From Verrucomicrobiaceae bacterium UBA1938 (lineage in GTDB: Bacteria > Verrucomicrobiota > Verrucomicrobiia > Verrucomicrobiales > Verrucomicrobiaceae), in the NCBI GenBank assembly GCA_002336895.1, contig DDFC01000017.1:1-15357 (forward strand): DNA of 15,357 bases, given 5' to 3'. This document shows, piece by piece, positions 6,722 through 12,710 of the stretch. Numbering within the stretch: the stretch's first letter is position 1; each line of letters starts with the position of its first letter. The notes under the pieces were generated by a model. It was not told the DNA's origin. It worked only from the letters and a program-made list of their open reading frames with translations, and did no database searches. The position numbers were made by a program, and so were the translations under genes.

Positions 6722-7009
6722 TTAGGAAACGAGGAATTGCAGGCGCTCATCAGCCATGCCGGGATCGAGCTCGTGGATCTCAGCGCTCACGATGCCTTCA
6801 GCGACGAAGGGATCTTCGTTCACGCGCTGCAGCAGTGCGGTGTGCGTCGTCTGATGGGCCAGGATGCCGCCGCCGAGATCCGGCTCCAGGCTGCCAGCCA
6901 GCAGGAAGACGCCTTCGGCAAAGCCGCGTTTGATCCAGGCCTTGTGGCCGTCCATGAACTGGCCGGCCTGATCTTTTTTGTCTGTTAAGCGGAGGAAGAT
7001 GATGAACAT
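6722..7009 (-). CDS. YciI-like (YCII-domain) protein
   Basis: The protein has 95 aa with the alpha-beta ferredoxin-like YCII pattern: a starting strand MFIIFLRLTD, the conserved histidine H22 in GHKAWIKRGF, the strand GVFLLAGSLEP and the hallmark NEDPFVAEGIV (64-74) with Asp66-Pro67-Phe68. Such proteins are cytoplasmic. Some act as small hydrolases or dehalogenase-like enzymes, and for most the substrate is unknown. The open frame extends upstream to 7222 across the tetR stop region. The ATG at 7009 is chosen because it starts the domain at its first strand and lies 28 bp after tetR. No Shine-Dalgarno sequence is visible. As second gene of the operon it may serve the metabolite sensed by the regulator; this is inference. 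Confidence 0.85.
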   Translation of the reverse strand: MFIIFLRLTDKKDQAGQFMDGHKAWIKRGFAEGVFLLAGSLEPDLGGGILAHQTTHTALLQRVNEDPFVAEGIVSAEIHELDPGMADERLQFLVS

Positions 7010-7037
7010 GATGAAGTGTGTGGTGTGGAAAAAAGGA

Positions 7038-7628
7038 TCAGCGCTTGCTGCGGCGGGCGGGCTTCGTGCCGAGACCGGCCAGCCACTCCTGCACGCGCTG
7101 TACTTCGGCTCGGATGAAAGACTCATCGTGGAAAGCCTGCGCCAGCGTGGCGGTGCCCTGGCTCCACGCCAGCAGGTGCATGGCATGCGCCCGTGATTCC
7201 CCGCCGCAGCCGAGCTGCTCAAACTGGCGTTTCAGCCAGTCGCGGAAGAGGCTGAAGATCTTGTTCGCATGCGCCAGCGCGGCGTGCTCCAGCTTGGCCA
7301 GTTCCGTGCAGAGCGTGCCCACCGGGCAGCCATGCAGCAGGATCTTCGCGCGATTCATGATCAGGATGTTGATGAAGCAGCGGATGCGCTCCATCGCAGT
7401 GCAGCCTTCAGCCTCCCACTGCTCCAGCATGCCACGCGTGCGCCGCAGCCGCAGGTCGATCACGGCTTCCAGAATGTCGTCCCGCGTCTTGAAGTGAAAG
7501 GTCAGGTTTCCGCGCGTGATCTGCACCGCCGCTGCGATGTCCGCCACGGACGTGTATTCAAAGCCCTTATGGTAAAACAGACGGTCTGCTGTCTCGATGA
7601 TCCGGTCTCGTGTGGTGGGCGCGCTCAT
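7038..7628 (-). CDS. TetR/AcrR-family transcriptional repressor
   Basis: The protein has 196 aa. The N-terminal DNA-binding domain (about residues 6-52) starts TRDRIIETADRLFYHKGFEY and contains the helix-turn-helix TSVADIAAAVQITRGNLTFH (26-45) followed by FKTRDDIL. The rest is the all-helical ligand-binding and dimerisation domain, whose sequence does not reveal the ligand. The fold AEGCTAMERIRCFINIL and the C-rich CPVGTLCTEL resemble TetR_C domains of regulators answering small toxic molecules, but no firm subgroup can be given. It is the first gene of a minus-strand operon (tetR, yciI-like, tag, tfoX remnant, rlmN, cupin). The palindrome at 7649-7666 just upstream suggests that it represses itself and the whole operon. 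Confidence 0.93.
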   Translation of the reverse strand: MSAPTTRDRIIETADRLFYHKGFEYTSVADIAAAVQITRGNLTFHFKTRDDILEAVIDLRLRRTRGMLEQWEAEGCTAMERIRCFINILIMNRAKILLHGCPVGTLCTELAKLEHAALAHANKIFSLFRDWLKRQFEQLGCGGESRAHAMHLLAWSQGTATLAQAFHDESFIRAEVQRVQEWLAGLGTKPARRSKR

Positions 7629-7645
7629 GCTGGCCTGATGCTGCC

Positions 7646-7674
7646 GAATTAGGACAAATGTCCTAAATTGTCAA
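7646..7674 (-). promoter_or_regulatory. Probable tetR promoter
   Basis: On the minus strand a consensus -35 box TTGACA lies at 7674-7669. Seventeen bases further is TAATTC (7651-7646), a poor -10 match. The operator palindrome fills the space between them, as expected for a repressor that blocks polymerase. On the plus strand the overlapping TTGTCA (7668-7673), with GATATT (7690-7695) 16 bp further, could drive the divergent gene at 7725. That would put both genes under the same operator, but it is weaker. Confidence 0.5.
7649..7666. promoter_or_regulatory. Operator-like palindrome, likely TetR site
   Basis: TTAGGACA, a 2-bp AA spacer and TGTCCTAA form a perfect 8-bp inverted repeat (18 bp in all). 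It sits in the 96-bp intergenic region, 20 bp upstream of the tetR start codon, and extends outwards imperfectly as AATTAGG/CCTAAAT. Size, symmetry and position are those of TetR-family operators. It overlaps the core promoter described separately. Confidence 0.75.
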
Positions 7675-7724
7675 GCGCGCGATCCGGCTGATATTTCTGC
7701 ATCGGCCCGGCGTTTCAGCGCACC

Positions 7725-8396
7725 ATGACCACGCCCCTCCGTCTCGCTGCACTCTTCGCACTCTCTTTCATCGCGCTGCCATCGCACGCCCAGACCGGTG
7801 GCGCGGACTACAAGCCGGAGCTGTTTCAAAAGCTGAAGCCGGTGTATGCAGACACCTTTGACAGCGACACGCTCAACACAGAGTTCTGGGAGGTTCGACA
7901 AAACACCACCTGGGCGGTGAAGGATGGCGTGCTCTTGGGCAGTCCGTCATCCAAGGAGTTTCAGGACAAGAAAAAGGCCAGCAGCGATCCCTCCCACGCC
8001 GGGCTAAAGCCTGTCATCTGGCTCAAGAAGGTGCCGGAAAATTTCGTCTGCGTCATGCGCGTGCGCTACGATGCCACCGCCTACCAGAAAGGCTTTCCGC
8101 TGTTTGATCTGGGCCACCACATCCACACGCTGAGCTTTGCGGAAAAGGCCACCACGCTCACCATCAAAAAGAACGTGCAGAGCCTGCCCGTGGAGCAGCC
8201 GCTCTTTGCGCTGAACCAATGGCACGATGTGGTGATCGAGCTCAAGAAAGGCACGCTCCTCCTCAGCATCGACGGCAAGAAGCATGTCTTTGAAAGCAAA
8301 AACATCGACATGTCCGGCCAGGCGCAGATCGACTTCAAAGCCGTCGATTTCGGCACCTGCCAGATCGACTCCGTGCGGCTTTGGGAGGGGGTGTGA
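7725..8396 (+). CDS. Secreted jelly-roll (DUF1080/LamG-like) protein, 223 aa
   Basis: Residues 1-22 (MTTPLRLAALFALSFIALPS then HA) are a signal peptide, probably cut before QTGG. The mature part looks like a concanavalin-like beta sandwich of the kind seen in DUF1080 or LamG domains. YADTFDSDTLNTEFWEVRQN (41-60) is the typical 'FxDDFxxxxxxxxWxv' opening, WAVKDGVLLGSP (63-74) follows, and the end QIDFKAVDFGTCQIDSVRLW is the usual closing strand. Such proteins are abundant in Verrucomicrobiota and Planctomycetota and are often linked to polysaccharide binding or hydrolysis; catalytic residues cannot be named here. It is divergent from tetR and convergent with the FKBP gene (27-bp gap). It is distantly similar in layout to the secreted protein at 10814-11548. 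Confidence 0.75.
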   Translation: MTTPLRLAALFALSFIALPSHAQTGGADYKPELFQKLKPVYADTFDSDTLNTEFWEVRQNTTWAVKDGVLLGSPSSKEFQDKKKASSDPSHAGLKPVIWLKKVPENFVCVMRVRYDATAYQKGFPLFDLGHHIHTLSFAEKATTLTIKKNVQSLPVEQPLFALNQWHDVVIELKKGTLLLSIDGKKHVFESKNIDMSGQAQIDFKAVDFGTCQIDSVRLWEGV

Positions 8397-8423
8397 ATCT
8401 GCGGCGGTGCTTGCCGCTCCGCC

Positions 8424-8897
8424 TCACGGCGCGCCATTCACCTGCAGCAGCTGCACCTGGAAGATGAGATCGCTGTTGGCGGGGATGCTGCCCATCGACT
8501 GCGGGCCGTAGCCAAGATAGGAAGGAATGTAGAGCGCGAACTCATCTCCCGGCTTCATGAGCTGCAGCGCCTCCGTCCAGCCGGGGATCACCTGGTTCAC
8601 GCCAAAGGTGGCGGGCTGGCCGCGGTCATACGAGCTGTCAAAGACGGTGCCGTTCGTCAGCGTGCCGCGGTAGTGCACAGTCACGGAATCCGTGATTGTA
8701 GGCGACTTGCCGCCTGCGGGGCCGGAGGTGAGCATCTTGTAGCGCAGGCCGCTCGCGGTGGTGGTCACGCCATTGGGCGTGGCGTTGCTCTTGGCGGCGG
8801 ATTTCTGGGCGGACTCAGACTTGCCACCGCTCTGGCAGCCGGTGGCTATGAGCAGCAGTGCTGCGGAGAGGATCAGGGCGGAGGTGGCGTGCTTCAT
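8424..8897 (-). CDS. FKBP-type peptidyl-prolyl isomerase, lipoprotein
   Basis: The protein has 157 aa from ATG 8897. Residues 1-20 form a lipoprotein signal with the lipobox ATGC, so C21 would be lipidated. The mature protein then has a Ser/Lys/Ala-rich linker to about residue 45 and one FKBP domain (66-154). Recognisable parts are VTVHYRGTL (73-80), FDSSYDRGQPATF (86-98), VIPGWTEALQLMKPGD (103-118), YIPSYLGYG (123-131) and IPANSDLIFQVQLL (138-151). These are the prolyl-isomerase pocket residues of FkpA/Mip-type enzymes. The role is folding of exported proteins at the envelope. The frame is open to 9293, but the upstream part is not protein-like and the signal peptide fixes the start at 8897. 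No Shine-Dalgarno sequence is visible. Confidence 0.93.
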   Translation of the reverse strand: MKHATSALILSAALLLIATGCQSGGKSESAQKSAAKSNATPNGVTTTASGLRYKMLTSGPAGGKSPTITDSVTVHYRGTLTNGTVFDSSYDRGQPATFGVNQVIPGWTEALQLMKPGDEFALYIPSYLGYGPQSMGSIPANSDLIFQVQLLQVNGAP

Positions 8898-9011
8898 GGT
8901 GCTGGAGATGTGGCGGGGAATGCACGCGCGCGCAACCGAAGGAAAAGGGCGATTTGATTCCGCAAATCTCTGCCTGCCATTCATTAGCGACATGCTCCGA
9001 CTGGCAAGAAA

Positions 9012-9039
9012 AGCGCCGGCCATGAGGGTGGCCGGCGCT
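9012..9039 (-). terminator. Rho-independent terminator for the small lipoprotein gene
   Basis: Perfect 10-bp arms AGCGCCGGCC (9012-9021) and GGCCGGCGCT (9030-9039) enclose an 8-base loop. On the minus strand the hairpin is followed by TTTCTTGCC, a weak T-tract. It lies 42 bp beyond the stop codon of the gene at 9082-9438. A second, smaller hairpin, with arms CTGCCGA and TCGGCAG at 9049-9073, stands between the gene and this stem. Confidence 0.8.
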
Positions 9040-9081
9040 GGATTCCCGCTGCCGAGGGGGCATGCTTCGGCAGGTGCCTGG

Positions 9082-9438
9082 TCATTTCTTGCGCATGGGG
9101 ATGGCATGCCTGACCTCATACATGGCTGAGGCGCTGGTGTGGCTGGCGGCCATGAGGGGGCCCACATGCACACTGCCTCTACGCTCATACCGCAGGTTGC
9201 GTTCGCGCTGGTACTCGTTGTCCGCCAGGCTTTCGTGGGCATAGAGGAAGGGCGAGTAGAGCTTCGGACTGTACTGATGGATGGCGACTCCATTGACGGT
9301 CGTGACCGGGCCGATCACGCCCGGTTGAGAATCGATGACCCGTGTGGTGCTCACCAACTGGATGCCGGACGGCATGGCGCAGCTGGACAGGCCCATGACC
9401 AAGGAGGTCAGGGCAAAAGACATGAGGTTTGTTTTCAT
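9082..9438 (-). CDS. Small lipoprotein, 118 aa, unknown function
   Basis: From ATG 9438 the protein starts MKTNLMSFALTSLVMGLSSC: a positively charged start, a hydrophobic core and a lipobox ending at C20. It is therefore predicted to be a lipoprotein. The mature part (about 98 aa) has no family I recognise. It contains VSTTRVIDSQPGVIGPVTTV, a Tyr/Pro-rich middle (YSPKLYSPFLY) and a strongly basic Arg-rich section (EYQRERNLRYERRG) before the end IPMRKK. The frame is open upstream to 9534, but the signal peptide sets the start. No ribosome-binding site is seen. The strong terminator downstream and the gap upstream suggest a single-gene transcript. Confidence 0.7.
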   Translation of the reverse strand: MKTNLMSFALTSLVMGLSSCAMPSGIQLVSTTRVIDSQPGVIGPVTTVNGVAIHQYSPKLYSPFLYAHESLADNEYQRERNLRYERRGSVHVGPLMAASHTSASAMYEVRHAIPMRKK

Positions 9439-9909
9439 GATATTTTTAGGAGCTGATGGTTGGATTAAGGTGAGGTGTATCTCGTTTTGTTGAGACACCC
9501 ATGCTATCGATTTGCTCGGTTTATTTGACCTCATCCTGATGAGTCGAAAGCTGGCTTTAGGATGGCGTAAGAGAGGTCTTCATTGTGCTGTCGGCATTGT
9601 CATTTCACTCACGTCGCGCTTCTCCACATCGGCCAAGCGTGGCCTTGCCTTGGGGCATCCGGCAGCACTAGCCCCATGGCCTAGGCCGCACTGGCCCCCG
9701 ACAGAGAGCGGCTGCTGCAGCGCGATGACCTGCCGGAAAATGAGCGTGAAGCTGCAGGCTGGAGCGCAGGCATGGACGCCGTGGTGTCATGGACGGTTAG
9801 TTTCTGCCAGATCAAGACCGCCACACTACGAGATCCCGCAGCCGCCGCGAGACCATTTGTGGAAAGGCGGGAGGGCGTCCGGGTGGCTCAGCAGCACCTG
9901 CGCGCTCGG
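9439..9909. other. 471-bp stretch without a convincing gene
   Basis: Open frames exist on the plus strand (for example 9512-9916), but their amino-acid composition is poor (many Cys, Trp, Arg and Pro) and they match no family I know. A short section from 9691 on the plus strand reads LAPDRERLLQRDDLPENERE with protein-like, charged composition; an in-frame TAG lies nine bases upstream, at about 9682. This could be a decayed gene fragment. No clear repeat, tRNA or terminator was found. Confidence 0.4.
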
Positions 9910-10488
9910 TCATTGACCGGCATCTGCGTCATGGGTCTCCGGCTTCAGGTTCATCACATCGCTGAAATGCTTCGTCACGCATTTCGGGCAGATGCCGTGG
10001 GTAAACCTCGCCTCGGATCGCGACGCCACGTATTCTTCGATCTGCTGCCACTCCCCGTTCTCGTCCCGGATGTCCTTGCAGTGGGCGCACGTCGGCAGCA
10101 GCCCCTCCAGGGTGCGCACCCGCGCGCGCAGGGCCTGGGTCTGCTCAGACAGCTTGCCGCACAGAAAGGTGATCAGGAAGAGGATCACGAGCCGCAGGAC
10201 GGCATTGATCACAGCCACGTGGAAAGTGTACGGAATGCCCCACGCAAACTGGACGCAGAAGCGGATGACGCACAGCACGGCCCCCAGCCACAGCGCCGTG
10301 CGCAGGCCGCAGTTCCACGCCATCAGCGCCACGGGGATCACAAACAGGAAGGGAAAGAACACCACCGGCCCCGCCAGGAAATCGCTGCACGCCATCAGCA
10401 GCGCGATGACAAACAGCACCCGCCTGTCGTTCCAGGGATACCGCTCAAAGAAGTATTCAGACGGAGGTTGAGGGGGCGGTCCATTCAT
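9910..10488 (-). CDS. Four-helix membrane protein with a sensor-type zinc-ribbon-like tail
   Basis: The protein has 192 aa. Four hydrophobic segments lie at about 24-39, 41-58, 64-82 and 90-110, followed by a short coiled-coil-like linker (111-129, LSEQTQALRARVRTLEG). The tail from 130 reads LLPTCAHCKDIRDENGEW, then QQIEEYVASRSEARFTHGIC and PKCVTKHF. The CxxC pairs at C134/C137 and C167/C170 suggest metal binding. This tail is familiar from the C-termini of many bacterial response regulators and PAS/histidine-kinase proteins (consensus LLPICxxCKKIRDDxGYWxQ...HGICPxC). The unusual point is that no kinase, receiver or GGDEF domain is present: the membrane part is joined directly to the tail. 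It may act as a membrane-bound partner of a signalling protein elsewhere. The neighbours give no further hint. Confidence 0.75.
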   Translation of the reverse strand: MNGPPPQPPSEYFFERYPWNDRRVLFVIALLMACSDFLAGPVVFFPFLFVIPVALMAWNCGLRTALWLGAVLCVIRFCVQFAWGIPYTFHVAVINAVLRLVILFLITFLCGKLSEQTQALRARVRTLEGLLPTCAHCKDIRDENGEWQQIEEYVASRSEARFTHGICPKCVTKHFSDVMNLKPETHDADAGQ

Positions 10489-10622
10489 GGTTTTGTCTGC
10501 CTAACAAGCATGGAATCTACGCCGCACAAGAGCGGAGTCGCGCATCTGTTTATGAATCAGTGACTAACGGGCGCCCGTGGCACCTGCCTTCCGCCACACC
10601 CCCGGCGCACAAGCTGTCCCCG

Positions 10623-10652
10623 GCCTCCTTCCGCACCCCAGACCTTGAGATC
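10623..10652 (-). pseudogene. Possible remnant of the 3' end of a secreted jelly-roll gene
   Basis: On the minus strand this stretch reads DLKVWGAEGG, close to DLKIWSAEAV at the very end of the intact gene at 10814-11548 (about 23 of 32 bases match between the two places). It continues without homology towards 10560. It may be the cut-off end of a second copy of that gene. Alternatively, it is part of a GC-rich intergenic repeat that happens to resemble it; the match is too short to decide. Confidence 0.3.
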
Positions 10653-10738
10653 ACCTCTGTGCCTCTCGGTTCGGACTCTGTGGTTAAATCGTTACCCCCT
10701 CATTTCACCACAGAGGGCACGGAGAAACACGGAGGATC
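10649..10738. repeat. 90-bp imperfect inverted repeat with GATC ends
   Basis: The left arm (about 10649-10688) and the right arm (10703-10738, reversed) share the pattern GATC, CTC, GTG, TCTC and CTCTGTGGT-AAA, with small mismatches and indels, around a loop of about 14 bases. The right arm read forwards contains CACCACAGAGGGCACGGAGA. Sequences of this ACCACAGAGG-CACAGAGA type recur between genes in several Verrucomicrobiota, Planctomycetota and Acidobacteriota genomes, from what I recall. The element lies in the otherwise gene-free interval 10489-10813, which shows no other clear feature apart from the possible remnant at 10623-10652. Confidence 0.6.
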
Positions 10739-10813
10739 ATCCGAGAGGAAGGAATGCCAGATTCGGGTCCATGAGTGGCTCAAAAATCCGGCTTCTCTCA
10801 AGACTTCGCCCCC

Positions 10814-11548
10814 CTACCTCACCGCCTCCGCGCTCCAGATCTTGAGATCGTCAAAGAGGCCGCCCTTGCCCATGCAGCCAAACTCCACCTTCGACTTTGT
10901 CGCATGCGCGATGCCCGGAGATTGCAAAAAGGCCACGGCCTTGCCGTCGATGGAGGCGCGCATCGTATCACCCACCGTCTCCAGCACAAAGGTGTGCCAG
11001 GCTTCCGCGTCGAGGTTGAGCGGGAAGGAGACGTTCTTGCGGCCCTTCGGCGTCGGCGGCTCGCCGGTGGCGCCTTCAGGCCGGGCCTCGGCCAGGCCCT
11101 TCTGATCCACCAGGATGATCTTGTCCGCCGCGATGCGCGCCATGCACAGGTGCCCGTAGTGCGAGCCGTTGAACTTCCGGTCGTCAAACTCCGCCGTCAC
11201 CGACTGCGCTCCGCCCAGCTTGAAGCGGAACTCGATCACGCTGTCCTTCGTCGGGATGTCATTGCCGATCACCGCCTGATGCCCCTTCACCGGCGGCTTC
11301 CCATCCTTTGCCGGTGCATCAAAGCGCATCTGCATGCCCTTCAGCGCCCCGTTCTCCACCGAAAACGTCGGCACCACAATCGCCCAGCCCTTGTCCTTGC
11401 CCAGCTCCGCCCGCTCAAAGTCATCGGAAAACAGCAGCTCCTTCTTTTTCGCCGTCGGCTCGGCGGGAATCGGGGGCAGCTTCGGCGCATCAGCAGCGAA
11501 GGTGGAGGCGGTGAGAAGGCTGGCCAGGGTGAGGAAGCGGAGATTCAT
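10814..11548 (-). CDS. Secreted jelly-roll (DUF1080/LamG-like) protein, 244 aa
   Basis: Starting at ATG 11548, residues 1-19 (MNLRFLTLASLLTASTFAA) form a signal peptide. The mature protein begins with a Pro-rich linker and then KELLFSDDFERAELGKDKGW, the usual opening of a DUF1080-like beta sandwich. It continues with FSVENGALKGMQ and VIEFRFKLGGAQSVTAEFDD, and closes with GGLFDDLKIWSAE. The protein is probably a periplasmic or extracellular carbohydrate-related protein; no catalytic residues can be assigned. The frame is open to 11632, but the signal peptide sets the start. It lies 40 bp downstream of the DUF1016 gene on the same strand. Its first 65 or so codons are duplicated in the truncated copy at 12761-12956, so it has taken part in a local duplication. 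Confidence 0.8.
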   Translation of the reverse strand: MNLRFLTLASLLTASTFAADAPKLPPIPAEPTAKKKELLFSDDFERAELGKDKGWAIVVPTFSVENGALKGMQMRFDAPAKDGKPPVKGHQAVIGNDIPTKDSVIEFRFKLGGAQSVTAEFDDRKFNGSHYGHLCMARIAADKIILVDQKGLAEARPEGATGEPPTPKGRKNVSFPLNLDAEAWHTFVLETVGDTMRASIDGKAVAFLQSPGIAHATKSKVEFGCMGKGGLFDDLKIWSAEAVR

Positions 11549-11588
11549 GGTGGAGAAGGAAACGTGCAGTATGCGGCGGTTTCTCAGC

Positions 11589-12689
11589 TTATTGAGCCTT
11601 GCTGGTCGTCTTCTTCCCAGCTTTGTCATCACTCAAAGTGAGGCGCTGCCGGGCGCGGACGACGGCTTGGTGGAGCTTTCGTTCGAGCTGTTTCTTCGGC
11701 AGCAGTTGGGTCCAGTAAGTCGCCACGTGGATGCCGCTGCTGGCGAGTTCGAGCAGCTCGACGTGCTCATCGTTCTTGCCCGCACAGAGGATCATGCCCA
11801 GCGGCGCTTCCTCGCCCGGCTCGACGGCGTGGCGTTTCAGCCAGCCGAGATACAGCTCCATCTGTCCTTTGTCCGCCGCCTCGAAGTCGCCAAGCTTCAG
11901 ATCAATCGCCACCAGCCGCTTGAGCTTGCGATGGTAAAACAGCAGGTCGAGATAGTAGTCCTTGGAATCAATCTGCATCCGCTTCTGCCGCTCCAGGAAG
12001 GCAAAGCCGATGCCGAGTTCGAGGATGAAGCTCTCCACCTCGCGTAAGATCGCCGACTCCACATCCTTCTCGGCATAGGTGTCCTTCAGCCCGAGGAAGT
12101 CGAGGATGTAGGGATCGCGAAAGACGAGGTCGGGCGTCAGTTTGTCCTCGCTGCGCAGGGCGGCGAGCTCCTGCTTGATGAGCTTGTCCGGCTTCTTCGA
12201 GATCGCCGTGCGCTCGTAGAGCATGCTCTTGATCTTCTGCTCCAGCGTGCGCGTGCTCCAGTTTTCCATGCGACACATCTCGGCGTAGAAGTCGCGCTTC
12301 AGTTCGTCGTCCATCGGGATGATCATCCGAAAATGAGTCCAGCCCAATTGTCGCCGCAGTGCGGCGACAATTTGCTCGTCCGGGAAAACTTCCGCGAACT
12401 GAACCATGCGATGCAACGCCTTGGCGGTGAATCCCCGGCCAAACTCCTCGGACAATTGTCGCCCCAGTGCGGCGACAATCTCCACTCCATACTCCGCGCG
12501 CTTCTCCTTGAGAATGTCCTGATGAATCCGGCGACCGATGTGCCAGTAAAGCGTCACCAGACTGGCATCAATCGTCCGGGCAACGGCTTCGCGGGCCGTG
12601 AGGATGAGTTCGCGCAGATCCGCAAGCAGCGGCGCGGCAGGGGCGGCGGGTTTGGGAGCGAGCGTGCGAGGCTTGGGCTTGGCGGGCAT
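11589..12689 (-). CDS. DUF1016/YhcG-type PD-(D/E)XK nuclease-domain protein
   Basis: The protein has 366 aa, a full-length member. The N-terminal DUF1016_N domain (about 20-170) includes LYWHIGRRIHQDILKEKRAE, FGRGFTAKALHRMVQFAEVF and MLYERTAISKKP. The C-terminal nuclease domain includes LTPDLVFRDPYILDFLGLKD, DYYLDLLFYHRKLKRLVAI and DLKLGDF, giving the PD-(D/E)XK acidic and lysine residues D248, D263 and K265, then KGQMELYLGW (Q276). Family members are often found with restriction-modification or other mobile defence genes; their precise function is not settled. A basic Pro/Ala/Lys extension occupies residues 1-20. The segments IVAALGRQL (71-79) and IVAALRRQL (107-115) are each encoded by a 27-bp palindrome. 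The gene sits between an intact and a truncated copy of a secreted-protein gene, which suggests arrival by recombination. Confidence 0.92.
   Translation of the reverse strand: MPAKPKPRTLAPKPAAPAAPLLADLRELILTAREAVARTIDASLVTLYWHIGRRIHQDILKEKRAEYGVEIVAALGRQLSEEFGRGFTAKALHRMVQFAEVFPDEQIVAALRRQLGWTHFRMIIPMDDELKRDFYAEMCRMENWSTRTLEQKIKSMLYERTAISKKPDKLIKQELAALRSEDKLTPDLVFRDPYILDFLGLKDTYAEKDVESAILREVESFILELGIGFAFLERQKRMQIDSKDYYLDLLFYHRKLKRLVAIDLKLGDFEAADKGQMELYLGWLKRHAVEPGEEAPLGMILCAGKNDEHVELLELASSGIHVATYWTQLLPKKQLERKLHQAVVRARQRLTLSDDKAGKKTTSKAQ
12346..12372. repeat. 27-bp palindromic element, copy 1 (perfect), inside the DUF1016 gene
   Basis: Arms AATTGTCGCCGCA and TGCGGCGACAATT are perfect 13-bp inverted repeats around a single G. 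On the coding (minus) strand it supplies codons for IVAALRRQL, residues 107-115 of the nuclease protein. Confidence 0.85.
12454..12480. repeat. 27-bp palindromic element, copy 2, inside the DUF1016 gene
   Basis: This copy matches copy 1 at 25 of 27 positions, with one change in each arm (GCCCCA in place of GCCGCA, and a final C). It encodes IVAALGRQL, residues 71-79, in the same codon phase as copy 1. The two starts are 108 bp (36 codons) apart. Confidence 0.8.
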
Positions 12690-12710
12690 GGCTCCGTCAG
12701 AGTAGCGCGG

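Noticed and set aside
6041..6988. Long open frame of 315 aa on the plus strand
   Set aside because: It lies entirely opposite tag and the yciI-like gene, whose products have conserved catalytic and metal residues. Its composition is typical of antisense frames in GC-rich DNA.
8424..9293. A 289-aa version of the FKBP protein starting at 9293
   Set aside because: The upstream part is poorly protein-like and contains the terminator hairpin of the next gene. A clear lipoprotein signal peptide begins at 8897.
9772..10563. Plus-strand open frame of 263 aa
   Set aside because: It is mostly opposite the four-helix membrane protein gene, which has a clear conserved tail. The plus frame is low-complexity His/Gln/Arg-rich sequence.
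10775..11641. Plus-strand open frame of 288 aa, and the similar one at 12333-13001
   Set aside because: Both are antisense to the secreted-protein and DUF1016 genes, rich in Arg and His, and without recognisable domains. Their similarity to each other reflects only the duplicated segment.
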